A DNA stretch of 64,000 nucleotides from assembly GCF_003986935.1 (NCBI RefSeq), contig NZ_RJZE01000017.1, positions 62,001-126,000 on the forward strand, written 5' to 3'. The notes below the pieces were generated by a model that did no database searches, was not told the origin of the DNA, and saw only the letters and a program-made list of their open reading frames with translations. Positions 17,381-26,349 of the stretch are shown piece after piece. A program made the position numbers and the translations under genes. Each line of letters starts with the position of its first letter. Position 1 is the stretch's first letter. This DNA is from Paraburkholderia kururiensis JCM 10599 = LMG 19447. GTDB taxonomy: Bacteria > Pseudomonadota > Gammaproteobacteria > Burkholderiales > Burkholderiaceae.

Positions 17381-18040
17381 TCACTGCGTTGCACCCACGC
17401 TGCGCAGTGCCGCCACCGCCGATTCGTTGCGCTGGCCGGCCGCCACCTCCAGCAGCGAGCGTCCGCGCGCGTCCACGTGGTTCGGGTTCGCGCCTCGCTT
17501 GACGAGCGGCGGCACGAGGTCGAGCCGGCCAAACAGCACCGCGAAGGCGAGCGGCGTCTCACCCGCGTGATTCGTCGCATCGATGGCGCACCGGGTGTCC
17601 ATCAGCCGCTGCGCGATCTGCGACTCGCCTTTGAAGATGGCGCCCATCAGCGCGGTATTGCCGTTGTGGTCGCCCATGCATGGGTCGGCACCCGCGTTCA
17701 GCAGATAGTCGAGCGCGGCGGGCTGACCGTCGTAGGCGGCCAGAATCACAGCCGTATAGCCGCTTCGATTGGTGGCATCGAGCGGATACCCGGCTTCGAC
17801 GAGCGCCCGCAGAATGTCGACGCGGCCCACACGGGCAGCCGCGAACCAGTCGTCGTCGAACCGGCGAAGGGCCGCGGGCTGAGCGGCTGCGTACGATGGC
17901 CGCTCCGGCAACCGTACGCAGCCCGCGAACGTCAGGGCGATGCCTGTCGCGACGAGCAAAACCGATACGCTCGTTACGGCATGCGCCCCGACGCGCCGCG
18001 CCACGCGCCTCATGAAACCTGCGTGGCTGGAAGGCTTCAT
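17381..18040 (-). CDS. ankB: Ankyrin repeat protein AnkB-like, catalase partner
   Basis: A 219-residue protein with an N-terminal membrane/lipoprotein-like signal (VLLVATGIALTFAGC) and four to five ankyrin repeats (NRSGYTAVILAAYDGQPAALDYLLNAGADP, HNGNTALMGAIFKGES, HAGETPLAFAVLFGRLDLVPPLVKRGANP). It overlaps the catalase gene by 4 bp. In Pseudomonas aeruginosa AnkB sits next to KatB and is needed for full catalase activity, so the same periplasmic partnership is inferred here. Confidence 0.85.
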   Translation of the reverse strand: MKPSSHAGFMRRVARRVGAHAVTSVSVLLVATGIALTFAGCVRLPERPSYAAAQPAALRRFDDDWFAAARVGRVDILRALVEAGYPLDATNRSGYTAVILAAYDGQPAALDYLLNAGADPCMGDHNGNTALMGAIFKGESQIAQRLMDTRCAIDATNHAGETPLAFAVLFGRLDLVPPLVKRGANPNHVDARGRSLLEVAAGQRNESAVAALRSVGATQ

Positions 18041-19572
18041 CCGTCAAGCCTCGCGGCGAGCGACTGCACTCGCGAAAGGTCGGCATGCACCGCGTGCGCG
18101 AGGCGCGTGCCGTAATCGGCGTCGGCCTTGTAGAAGTACGAGAGCATCGTGTACTTGTTTGCGTCGTTGGTGACGCGGCCAAGGTCGCCGGCCAGCGCGG
18201 TCACGAGATCGCTCTTGTCGCGCGGGGACAACGTCCGGTAGTACTCGCCCGCCTGACGGAAGTCCAGGGTCTTGTGAATCGCCTCCTGCTGCGTGGTCCC
18301 GGACAACGGCGTGTTGACCATCTTGTCCTTCGGGTCCTGGGCAAGTTCGGAGATGCCGGATGGCTCATAGTTGATCTCGCCCTGGCGGTCGCCGTAATTC
18401 ATCTTGCCGTCCTGGTTGTCGTTCGTGACAGCCACGCGCGGACGGTTGATGGGCAGATCGTTGTAGTTCGCGCCCAGGCGGTACATCTGCGTGTCGGCAT
18501 AGGCAAAGAGCCGGCCTTGCAGCATGCGGTCTTCGGATGCCTCGATACCCGGCACCATGCGCGACGGAGCGAAAGCCGACTCCTCGGTGCTCTGGAAGTA
18601 GTTGTCGGGCACGCGGTTCAGTGTGAGCGTGCCGATCTTGCGCTCCGGCACGCCGGTCCAGATCTTCGTGTCGTCGAGCGCATCGAAGTCGAACTTGCTC
18701 AGGTCCTGCGGATTGAGCACCTGGATGTAGAGATCCCATTTCGGATCGCTGCCCGCCTTCAGCGCGCCATAGAGGTCGTCCGTCATCAGATTCCAGTCGC
18801 GGCCCACGGACGTGGCGATGTCTTGCGGGCGAATGCCTTGCACGCCTTGCTCGCTCTTCCAGTGGAATTTCACGTAGTGCACCTCGCCTTGTGCGTTGAC
18901 GAACTTGAATGCGTGCACGCCGTAGCCGTCCATGTGCCTATACGAGTCGGGCATGCCTTCGTCGGTGTAAAGATGCGTCAGCATGCTGGTGGCTTCAGGC
19001 GTGTGGGCGAAGAAGTCGAACGCGAGGTTCGGGTCTTGCACGCCGGTCACCGCGCTCGGCTTGTTGGCATGGACGAAATCCGGGAATTTGATTGCGTCGC
19101 GAATAAAGAAAATCGGCCAGTTGATACCAACGAGATCCCAGTTTCCCTGCATCGTATAAAACTTCACTGCAAATCCGCGTGGATCGCGCGCCTGTTCCGG
19201 CGACCCGCGATAACCCATCACCGTTGAAAATCGCACGAAAACGGGTGTCGTGGTACCGGGCGTAAATACCTGGGCTTTGGTCAAATCGGTAATATCGGCA
19301 TTTGCGACAAATTCGCCGAATGCACCGGTGCCGCGGGCATGCACGACCCGTTCGGGAATGCGTTCGCGGTCGAAGCGCTGAAGTTTCTCGATCAAGTGCG
19401 AGTCTTGTAGCAGGACTGGGCCAGCCGGCCCGGCCGTCTGGGAGTTCTGGTTGTCGCCAACGGGCGTGCCGTTGTCGTTTGTGAGGGACGCAGCATAGGC
19501 GATGTTGATCACAGCAGTCGATATCGAAATCGACAAAACTGTCCTGGCAAGTTTTTTTACAATGCGATCCAT
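18037..19572 (-). CDS. katB: Periplasmic monofunctional catalase KatB
   Basis: A 511-residue haem catalase with a signal peptide (cleavage likely after AYA, about residue 27). Distal His lies in RVVHARGTGAFGEF, the distal Asn region is VGINWPIFFIRD, and the proximal haem Tyr is in RLFAYADTQMYR. Wording of many segments (LTNDNGTPVGDNQNSQTAG, LQKLQRFDRERIPERVVHARG-type) is that of KatB rather than the cytoplasmic KatA/KatE groups. It detoxifies hydrogen peroxide in the periplasm. Odd: the segment usually reading GERGS reads GYRGS, and GNNTP reads GINWP. AAAGGA precedes the ATG; ankB is translationally coupled behind it. Confidence 0.92.
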   Translation of the reverse strand: MDRIVKKLARTVLSISISTAVINIAYAASLTNDNGTPVGDNQNSQTAGPAGPVLLQDSHLIEKLQRFDRERIPERVVHARGTGAFGEFVANADITDLTKAQVFTPGTTTPVFVRFSTVMGYRGSPEQARDPRGFAVKFYTMQGNWDLVGINWPIFFIRDAIKFPDFVHANKPSAVTGVQDPNLAFDFFAHTPEATSMLTHLYTDEGMPDSYRHMDGYGVHAFKFVNAQGEVHYVKFHWKSEQGVQGIRPQDIATSVGRDWNLMTDDLYGALKAGSDPKWDLYIQVLNPQDLSKFDFDALDDTKIWTGVPERKIGTLTLNRVPDNYFQSTEESAFAPSRMVPGIEASEDRMLQGRLFAYADTQMYRLGANYNDLPINRPRVAVTNDNQDGKMNYGDRQGEINYEPSGISELAQDPKDKMVNTPLSGTTQQEAIHKTLDFRQAGEYYRTLSPRDKSDLVTALAGDLGRVTNDANKYTMLSYFYKADADYGTRLAHAVHADLSRVQSLAARLDG

Positions 19573-20113
19573 TACATTTTCCTTTGGCTGTGCGCCGCGA
19601 GATCGTGACGCCCCTCGTATTTAATGGATTCGTTCGCGAGGTTTCCAATCAAAAATCACGATCGCCGCGATAGGCACGGATTCGCATAACTTTATTTATG
19701 TCGGGTACCATTTATGACAAAGATGTCATTCGGACGTCATTCGATTATCAGTCGTGGTCGGTGCAATTATGTAATTGAGTGTGTTCTTCGCATGAAGCTA
19801 TAAATCGAAATGGCGAAGGGTTGGGAAAGGCGAAAACGGCGCGGTGACGCTATCGCTTTGCTCGATGGAGCGGCACCAGCCAGCGGGGCATCCAACGGCG
19901 GACCGTGTTGGCGCAGCGCCGCCAAATTCGCGTGACGCGAACTGTATCGCCGGGGGCGCCATCGGAAACCACCTCAATAAAACAGCGGCGAAACCCTGAA
20001 TTTTCCCGCCATTGTGCCGATAATCCGGCTGACACCACGCCGGCAATCCGCGCCTCACAGCCGTCCCTGCCGTCAACGCTTCAGACAAGATCGGCCCCTA
20101 CAAGACGATTACC
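19573..20113. promoter_or_regulatory. Intergenic region with direct repeats upstream of katB
   Basis: A 541-bp divergent region between katB and the diguanylate cyclase gene. It holds two direct copies of GTCATTCG (19725-19732 and 19736-19743), 11 bases apart, about 155 bp upstream of katB. One helical turn of spacing suggests a regulator site. No ORF here is convincing. Confidence 0.35.
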
Positions 20114-21652
20114 GTGTTTCCTAATTCTGTCAGGCGGGCGGCCGTTATCGCGGGCCGCCGTCCTTTCATCGTGGGTGCGCTCGGCACGCTGCTGGCGACG
20201 GGCGTTCTGGGCGTGAGCCTGCTCACGCTCATCGCCGCGCGCGACACAGCGATCGCTCACGCTCACGAGACATCCAGAAACGTGGCCGCCGTTTTATCGA
20301 GCAACATCTCGCGCACCATTGAATCCTCGGATCAATCGCTGCAAACGCTGATCGCGGCGCTCAACAAGCCGGCCATACAGCACATGAACGCCGACGTGCG
20401 CCACGAACTGCTGTTCAATCGCACCGCCGCTTCGCGTTACGTGACCGGCATGGGCGTGACCGACGCGCGTGGGCAACTGATAGACGGCTGCTGTTCGAGC
20501 ACGCACCGCTGGGACTTCAGCGACCGCGATTACTTCTTCGTGCATCGTCAGTCGGCCAAGGTCGGCCTGTACATCTCCGCGGTGTATCGCGCACGCTCGC
20601 GCGGTGGCGTGGAAGCCATGGCATTGAGCCGACGCATCGACAACGCAGACGGCTCCTTCAAGGGCGTGGCGCTGGTCGCCATCGACGTGGCGTATTTCCG
20701 TCACCTGCTGGACGACCTCGACGTCGGCCCGCACGGCATCACCGCCATCGTCCGCACCAACGGCACCCTGGTGGCAAGGAATCCTTACTTGCCGCCGGCG
20801 CTCGCGCCGAACTTCAACAAGTCGCCTACTTTCCCGCGCATGGTGAACGAGGCATCGGGCTTCTATGCGGCGCGTTCATCGACGGATGGCGTGCTCCGGC
20901 TTTACACGTTTCAGCGCGTGCCCGGTACGCCGCTGATCGCCGTCGTCGCACCCGCGCTCGACGACGTGCTCGCCTCATGGAGAACGCTTTCGTGGATCGT
21001 GGGCGTTTCCGCCTCGGCCATCAGCTTCGCTTTTTGCGCGGTGGTCTGGCTGCTGGCGTTTGCGCTGCGTGACCGCGCACTCGCCGAATACCGCCTGACC
21101 GAACTCACGCAAACCGATTCGCTGACGGGCCTGAAAAACCGGCGCGCGCTGGACGAAGTGCTGGAAAACGAGTGGGAACGACTGCAGCGTAACGACAGCT
21201 CCCTCTCGGTGCTCTACGTGGATGCCGATCATTTCAAGCAATACAACGACAAGCACGGGCACGCCGAAGGCGACAAGGCGTTGAAGCATCTCGCCGCCTG
21301 CATCGCGCAACGCGTTCGCCGCCGTGGCGATTGCGCCGCTCGCTATGGCGGCGAGGAGTTCGTGGTCGTCTTGCCCGACACGAACGGGGTGAACGCCTTG
21401 CTCATCGCCGAAGGCATACGCGAGGAGCTGGAACGATCGTGGCAGGCGCGGCACGAAGCCGGTACGCCTGGCCTTCATCCGTTCACGGTTAGCATCGGTT
21501 GCGCGACGGGACGACGCGCGCACCCGGCGTCCCTGGATGAACTGACGAAGGCCGCAGACCTCGCACTGTACGAAGCCAAACGCGCCGGCCGGAATTGCGT
21601 CAGATCGGCGGGCATGGACGCCCCGCAGTCCGACGCTACGCAAGACAATTAG
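20114..21652 (+). CDS. Membrane-bound diguanylate cyclase with periplasmic sensor domain
   Basis: A 512-residue protein: membrane helix 1 (about residues 20-42), a large periplasmic dCache-like sensor region with RDYFFVHRQSAKVGLYIS, helix 2 (about 295-318, LSWIVGVSASAISFAFCAVVWLLAF), then a GGDEF domain. The active-site motif is RYGGEEF, and an intact allosteric I-site RRGD lies five residues ahead of it, so the enzyme should make cyclic di-GMP and be product-inhibited. DSLTGLKNRRALDE is also standard. The start is a GTG; no strong ribosome binding site is seen, so it could lie slightly elsewhere. Confidence 0.9.
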   Translation: MFPNSVRRAAVIAGRRPFIVGALGTLLATGVLGVSLLTLIAARDTAIAHAHETSRNVAAVLSSNISRTIESSDQSLQTLIAALNKPAIQHMNADVRHELLFNRTAASRYVTGMGVTDARGQLIDGCCSSTHRWDFSDRDYFFVHRQSAKVGLYISAVYRARSRGGVEAMALSRRIDNADGSFKGVALVAIDVAYFRHLLDDLDVGPHGITAIVRTNGTLVARNPYLPPALAPNFNKSPTFPRMVNEASGFYAARSSTDGVLRLYTFQRVPGTPLIAVVAPALDDVLASWRTLSWIVGVSASAISFAFCAVVWLLAFALRDRALAEYRLTELTQTDSLTGLKNRRALDEVLENEWERLQRNDSSLSVLYVDADHFKQYNDKHGHAEGDKALKHLAACIAQRVRRRGDCAARYGGEEFVVVLPDTNGVNALLIAEGIREELERSWQARHEAGTPGLHPFTVSIGCATGRRAHPASLDELTKAADLALYEAKRAGRNCVRSAGMDAPQSDATQDN

Positions 21653-21662
21653 CCGCCGCGCC

Positions 21663-22310
21663 CTACCGGGACTCCAGCCACGCGGCCACTGCTTTGGCTT
21701 CGTCCGCATCCAGCGAGTGGGCAATGGCCGTCATGACCGGCGCGTTGGCGCGCGTGCCGTTGCTGAAGACTTCGATCTGCCGTTGCAGATATTCGCGGTG
21801 CTGGCCCGCGAGGCGCGGGAACGTACCGTTGCCCTGCCCCTCATCGCCGTGGCACGACGCGCAGGCGGGCGTGCCTCGATCCGGCGCGCCATGTTCGAAG
21901 AGGTCTTGCCCCTTCGCGAGCAACGCCGCGTCGCCCGGCGTGCCGTGCACCGGCTCCTGATGCGAGTAATAGTCGGCCAGCGACGCGATCGTGGCATCGT
22001 CGAGTTGCGATGCAATGGCCCACATGTACGAGCGCGCATCGGTTTCGCCGCGTGCGTGATCGCGAAAGCCCTTGAGCTGTGCCGTCAGATACTCGGGCGT
22101 CTGCGCGGACAGTCGCGGAAAGATGGGGGATTCGCTGTGGCCGTGCACGCCGTGACACGCGGCGCACAACTGGCCGGCCAGACGCTCGCCGCGCTCGCTG
22201 TTTTCGGCATGCGCGAGTAACGGCAGACCGGCAAAGACCACCGCGACGGCAACGAGCCAGGCCGCGAGACGCGACGGTGCCTGCGGAATCGGGAGATAAA
22301 GAGTGCGCAT
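21663..22310 (-). CDS. Dihaem cytochrome c (c4-like)
   Basis: A 215-residue secreted protein with a signal peptide (cleaved after AHA, about residue 34) and two haem c sites, CAACH and CASCH, in two homologous halves (PIFPRLSAQTPEYLTAQLKGFRDHAR and GTFPRLAGQHREYLQRQIEVF). This is the cytochrome c4 layout. It should shuttle electrons in the periplasm. It follows the outer-membrane cytochrome-porin gene by 15 bases in the same direction, so the two are an operon and probably a working pair. Confidence 0.9.
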   Translation of the reverse strand: MRTLYLPIPQAPSRLAAWLVAVAVVFAGLPLLAHAENSERGERLAGQLCAACHGVHGHSESPIFPRLSAQTPEYLTAQLKGFRDHARGETDARSYMWAIASQLDDATIASLADYYSHQEPVHGTPGDAALLAKGQDLFEHGAPDRGTPACASCHGDEGQGNGTFPRLAGQHREYLQRQIEVFSNGTRANAPVMTAIAHSLDADEAKAVAAWLESR

Positions 22311-22325
22311 GAATGACCCCGCAGA

Positions 22326-23666
22326 TCAGAAAACGAACCAGGCAAGCATGTACAGCGTGTTGTTGTCGCTGGCGTTTCGTCCGTTGCCGTCGTAGTTGAA
22401 GCGCGCGCCGTTGAACTTGAGGAACCACGTGTATTGCAGCGAGAGCTTTATCTGCGGCAGCGGCAGGTAATCGAGTTCGAAAATGAGGCCGCGCGTGTCG
22501 GGCAGGCCGTTGGCGCTGCCGGTCACGGGAACGGCGCCGTACAGGCCCGCGTCCGCATTGCCTGTCGTCGAAAAGTACGCGAGCGTCGCGCCGTACTTGC
22601 GCAGGTAGTAATACGAAGCTTTGAGCTTGAGCGTGTTGAGGTGATCCGTCGGATTACTGGGTGTGGGTCCCGCGCCAATACCGCCGCTCGGAAAGCTCGC
22701 GCTCCAGTCCTCCTTTTCGTGAATGAACGTGATCTGCGTGGTGAAGGCATGCGAGAGCGTGAGGTACTGGTACTGCAGGTCCAGGCCGTAATCGCTGAAG
22801 CGGTCGGTGGGAGAACCTGGAATCGTGTTGTCCGGATAGACGTCCGCGATCAGCCCGAACGTGCCCACTTCGATGGAATGCGGCCCGAACTCGCGGTTGT
22901 AGGCCACCCGCCAATACGGATTGGCACCCCTCAGGCGTTTCACGGCACCCGGAGTGGTGATGTCCTGCCCTGTGCGAAACACGGAGAACATCTGGTCTGC
23001 GGTGCGATAAAAGCCGAACTCGGCGTACACGCTGCGATTCCAGAACGCGTACGCCGACGCTCCCGCCACCTGCTGGGCGAGGCCGCCGTCGATCAGCGTG
23101 GCCGCCATCGGCGTGAGCGAAACGCTGCTCGACGCATAGGGGAAACCAAACGCCGGCGTGGTGTTCCACACGTCCGACACGGTCGGGTTGTTGTTGACCG
23201 TGACGCCGTAGATGAAGTCGATGTCGCCCTGCGTGAAATGCCCTGCCGCGCGAATGTCCGTATTGTCGATGCCGCTGTGATGTGCGACGCCGTCATAGGT
23301 CCACTGTGCGAAAGCGCCTACCGGACCGGCGATGCGTCCGCCGTAGAAGAGGCTCGCCTGTTGCAGCACCACGTCCTGGTTACGCACGAAGTCGTAGTTG
23401 GCGTTGTTGATGCTGCGCGTGTTGGTCTGCGAAACCTGCGCCATGCCTGCGAGCGGAATGGTCCACTTGTTCGATAGCGTGTAGGCGGTCAGCTTGAAGA
23501 AACGCCCGAACGGTGTGAGTTCCGGGAAGCTGACGTGGCATGCAACACAGGCCAGTCCGGTTTGCCGCGCGAATGCGGGAACCGCTCGTGCCGCGGGCGC
23601 ATGCGACAGCGCGGCCGCAATGAGTGTGAATACGGCAAGCCAATGCCGTCTTGTCCGGTTAGTCAT
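22326..23666 (-). CDS. Outer-membrane beta-barrel with N-terminal haem c site
   Basis: A 446-residue exported protein. After the signal peptide (cleavage about residue 28) there is one CVACH haem-binding motif (residues 40-44) followed by SFPELTPFGRFFKL, then a long beta-rich part with alternating hydrophobic residues and a C-terminal aromatic (AWFVF), as in outer-membrane barrels. This is the family annotated as cytochrome c/porin-like; known multihaem systems (MtrAB, PioAB) use a barrel with separate cytochromes. Here a single haem at the entrance suggests electron or small-molecule passage at the outer membrane. Operon with the c4-like gene. Confidence 0.75.
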   Translation of the reverse strand: MTNRTRRHWLAVFTLIAAALSHAPAARAVPAFARQTGLACVACHVSFPELTPFGRFFKLTAYTLSNKWTIPLAGMAQVSQTNTRSINNANYDFVRNQDVVLQQASLFYGGRIAGPVGAFAQWTYDGVAHHSGIDNTDIRAAGHFTQGDIDFIYGVTVNNNPTVSDVWNTTPAFGFPYASSSVSLTPMAATLIDGGLAQQVAGASAYAFWNRSVYAEFGFYRTADQMFSVFRTGQDITTPGAVKRLRGANPYWRVAYNREFGPHSIEVGTFGLIADVYPDNTIPGSPTDRFSDYGLDLQYQYLTLSHAFTTQITFIHEKEDWSASFPSGGIGAGPTPSNPTDHLNTLKLKASYYYLRKYGATLAYFSTTGNADAGLYGAVPVTGSANGLPDTRGLIFELDYLPLPQIKLSLQYTWFLKFNGARFNYDGNGRNASDNNTLYMLAWFVF

Positions 23667-23958
23667 GTCGTCCCCTCCGCTTCTTGTTTTTGCGGGTCCG
23701 ACGGTGCTGGCTCTTGAATCGACGAGTCACACTTTGCCGTATCGGCGCACATCGGACACGGATTCAATATAGGAGTACGGCGCGTGCCAGATTTGACTGA
23801 AGTCAATCGCTCGATGGCACAACCGGAAGCACGACTAAAAAACGGCGCGCGCCGCTCTATCCACTGTGTCGAGATTGCGCCGGGACTGCGCCGCAGACTG
23901 TGGCCGGGACCACACTGCAGACATCGAGTTCACTTACATTCAGTAAGGCTAAATATGG

Positions 23959-24783
23959 CTACATGTAAGCCTGTGCGTAAGCCGCAGGCGTGATCCCGTA
24001 GCACCGCACGAAGTGCTTGTTCAATGCGCTCTGATCGCAGAAGCCGCTCGTGAGCGCGGCTTCCGCCGGCGTCATGCCGCTGCGCAGCAACCGGCTCGCT
24101 GCACGAAGGCGGGTCTGGACGAGCCACGCATGGGGCGTGAGACCGGTAGCACCCCGAAACGCCTGGATCAGACGAAACGGTGTGATCTCGCAGGCCGCGG
24201 CCATCTGGTCGAGCGTGATCGGCGCATCGTAATGATCGGCGATGAGTTGCAGCGCGGGCTCGATGACCGTGCGTGCATGCAAAGGCCGTGCGCCTTTGAG
24301 CGGCATGCCGGCGTGGCGCGTGACGAGCGTGCCGAGCGCCCCGATCAGCGTCTCGTGCCCGGCCTGCCCTTCGCCCGCTTCGAACAGCGCGTGAGCCGAG
24401 AGCAGCGCGCACGCCAGTTGCGGATCGGCGAGTCCGTTGGCAACGAAGCCGGGCTCGGTTGCAAGCCCGATCTGCGCACGCAGGGCCGTGAGCGCCGGCT
24501 GTTCGAGATAGAACCCGCGATAACGCCAGATCTCGCTGTCCACGGTGTGCCCCGCGTGCACCTCCATCGGGTTGAACGCGAGCACCTGGCCCGTGCTGGC
24601 CCGCTGCGTACTGCCGCGGCTGAAGAACGCGCTGCCGCCCTCTTCCGTCACCGCGAGCACCAGCGCCTCGTGCACGTGCGGCGTGTAGCGGTGGCCCAGC
24701 AGATTCGCGCGCAGCAACGAAAGACCCGGCAGGGCCGGCTCGGTCCAGTAGCGCATACGTTCTCGGGCAATGGAGCGGGTCAC
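23959..24783 (-). CDS. AraC-family transcriptional regulator
   Basis: A 274-residue regulator from the GTG at 24783 (VTRSIARERMRYW); an ATG at 24756 is the alternative. The N-terminal cupin-like sensing half (HVHEALVLAVTEEGGSAFFSRG...FNPMEVHAGH) is followed by two helix-turn-helix units (ITLDQMAAACEITPFRLIQAFRGATGLTPHAWL and MTPAEAALTSGFCDQSALNKHFVRCYGITPAAY). It starts 14 bases after the SDR stop and is likely co-transcribed with it. Effector unknown. Confidence 0.88.
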   Translation of the reverse strand: MTRSIARERMRYWTEPALPGLSLLRANLLGHRYTPHVHEALVLAVTEEGGSAFFSRGSTQRASTGQVLAFNPMEVHAGHTVDSEIWRYRGFYLEQPALTALRAQIGLATEPGFVANGLADPQLACALLSAHALFEAGEGQAGHETLIGALGTLVTRHAGMPLKGARPLHARTVIEPALQLIADHYDAPITLDQMAAACEITPFRLIQAFRGATGLTPHAWLVQTRLRAASRLLRSGMTPAEAALTSGFCDQSALNKHFVRCYGITPAAYAQAYM

Positions 24784-24797
24784 GGGTGCCTCACGAC

Positions 24798-25661
24798 TCA
24801 CGAAGAGAGAAAACCGCCGTCGGCCGCGAGCACGTGACCAACGACGTATGACGCATCGTCCGATGCGAGCCACACCACCGCCTGCGCGACTTCCTCGGGT
24901 TCGCCAAGACGCCGCACGGGCAGGCTCGCCGCGATGGCGTTCGGGTCGATGCCCGAGCCGAGCATCATGCTCGTTACCACCCGCCCCGGCGCAATCGCGT
25001 TGATGCGAATGCCGCGCGGCGCGCATTCCATCGCCGCCGAGCGCACGAGCGAAATGACGGCGGCCTTGGACGCCGAATATAGCGCGAGCCCCGGATTGGG
25101 ATTGCGGATGCCGCTCACCGACGCGTTCACGATGATACGACCGCCGCCGCGTTCCAGCATCGCGGGAATCTGGTGCCTGAGGCCGTAGAACACGGAGCGC
25201 AGGTTCGCGTCGAGCACGGCGTCGAAGGTCTCGCGGGTCTGGGCTTCGAGCAGCGCCCGCGGCTCCTGGTAGCCGGCGTTGTTGAACGCGACGTCGAGCC
25301 GGCCGAAGCGTGCGAGCGCGAATTCGACGAGCGCGGCGGCGTCGGCTTCGCGCGTGACGTCGGCCTGCACGTAATGGGCGTCACAGCCGGACCCGGAGCC
25401 CGCTTCGCTTGCCGCTTTGCGTCCCGCTTCAAGTCCCGCGTCACGTCCCGCCTCGCGGCACGCTTGCGCGGTGGCTTCGCCCGGCTCACGGCGACGCCCC
25501 GCGACGATCACGCCGGCCGCGCCTTCGCGCGCCATCAGGATCGCGGTGGCCCGGCCAATGCCGCTGCCGCCGCCCGTGACGAGGCAGACGCGGCCGGCCA
25601 TGCGCTGCGGAGGGTGGGCGGTAGTTGTGCTGAAAGCTTCAGACGTCTGCGAATCGGGCAT
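24798..25661 (-). CDS. SDR-family oxidoreductase with a repeat-derived insertion
   Basis: A 287-residue short-chain dehydrogenase. NAD(P)-binding TGGGSGIG (residues 29-36), NNAG (127-130), and the catalytic Ser/Tyr/Lys in NASVSG and YSASK are all present; GRVVTSMM and an ADGGFL end are typical. The start is the ATG giving MPDSQTSEAF. Between the second and third strands (about residues 69-93) an Ala/Glu/Gly-rich segment (CREAGRDAGLEAGRKAAS) is encoded by imperfect 12-bp tandem repeats at 25383-25457; relatives lack such a stretch. Substrate unknown. Confidence 0.85.
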   Translation of the reverse strand: MPDSQTSEAFSTTTAHPPQRMAGRVCLVTGGGSGIGRATAILMAREGAAGVIVAGRRREPGEATAQACREAGRDAGLEAGRKAASEAGSGSGCDAHYVQADVTREADAAALVEFALARFGRLDVAFNNAGYQEPRALLEAQTRETFDAVLDANLRSVFYGLRHQIPAMLERGGGRIIVNASVSGIRNPNPGLALYSASKAAVISLVRSAAMECAPRGIRINAIAPGRVVTSMMLGSGIDPNAIAASLPVRRLGEPEEVAQAVVWLASDDASYVVGHVLAADGGFLSS

Positions 25662-25879
25662 GGACCAAACCGTGTGACCAAATGAGCACGTGAAAGCGGC
25701 AAAAGCCCCGGGAAAGCGGGGAAAGCGGCGGCGAGCGCGGCGCGGCAAGCACGCCCTGCGCGCTGCGACGCCGTCATGGTCCTATTGCACCAAAGCGGCC
25801 TTGCGGCCGTCTTGGTCAAAATTTGGCTGCCTCGTCTGGCTGCCTCGCGTAGCTGCTTCATGTGGCCGCCCCCCAGGCC

Positions 25880-26290
25880 CTACACCGGCGAAATCGCGGC
25901 AACGGACAGCGCGATGCACAGCGGGCAGCACAGCAGCGTATCCACGAAGCCGAACACCGAGGCGTTGCCGTTGCGCTTGAATGCGCCGACATACCGGAAG
26001 TCGCCGATCGCCCGCAGCGAGAACGCAAGCGCAACCATGCCGGCGGCAATTCTCACGCTGGGCGGATCGCGCCAGAGGTCGATCCAGCCGGCCCGCATCG
26101 CGACCACGGCGGCCGCCGCGCCGAACGCCCCCGCAATCCCCACGAGCGCGGCGCGTGACGGCCGTACGCCGCGTGCGCCGCTGTGCGCCGAAGCGGCAAC
26201 GGTGACGGCCCGCCGCCCGCCGAATGCCCAGTAGAGGTGAACGAGTGCGAGCACGCACAGCACGGGCACACCGAACATCGCTCCAATCAT
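25880..26290 (-). CDS. DUF3995 membrane protein
   Basis: A 136-residue protein with four hydrophobic segments. The opening VLALVHLYWAFGG and the closing RAIGDFRYVGAFKR...FGFVDTLLCCPLCIAL are the DUF3995 signatures. GGGGAG precedes the ATG. It is the last gene of the malic enzyme - AAE exchanger unit (59 bases behind the exchanger), an unusual partner whose role there is not known. Confidence 0.85.
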   Translation of the reverse strand: MIGAMFGVPVLCVLALVHLYWAFGGRRAVTVAASAHSGARGVRPSRAALVGIAGAFGAAAAVVAMRAGWIDLWRDPPSVRIAAGMVALAFSLRAIGDFRYVGAFKRNGNASVFGFVDTLLCCPLCIALSVAAISPV

Positions 26291-26349
26291 TTCGCTCCCC
26301 TTCTCTATCCGCACGAGCGGCGGCCAGACTGGCCGCCGTTCAGTCATCG

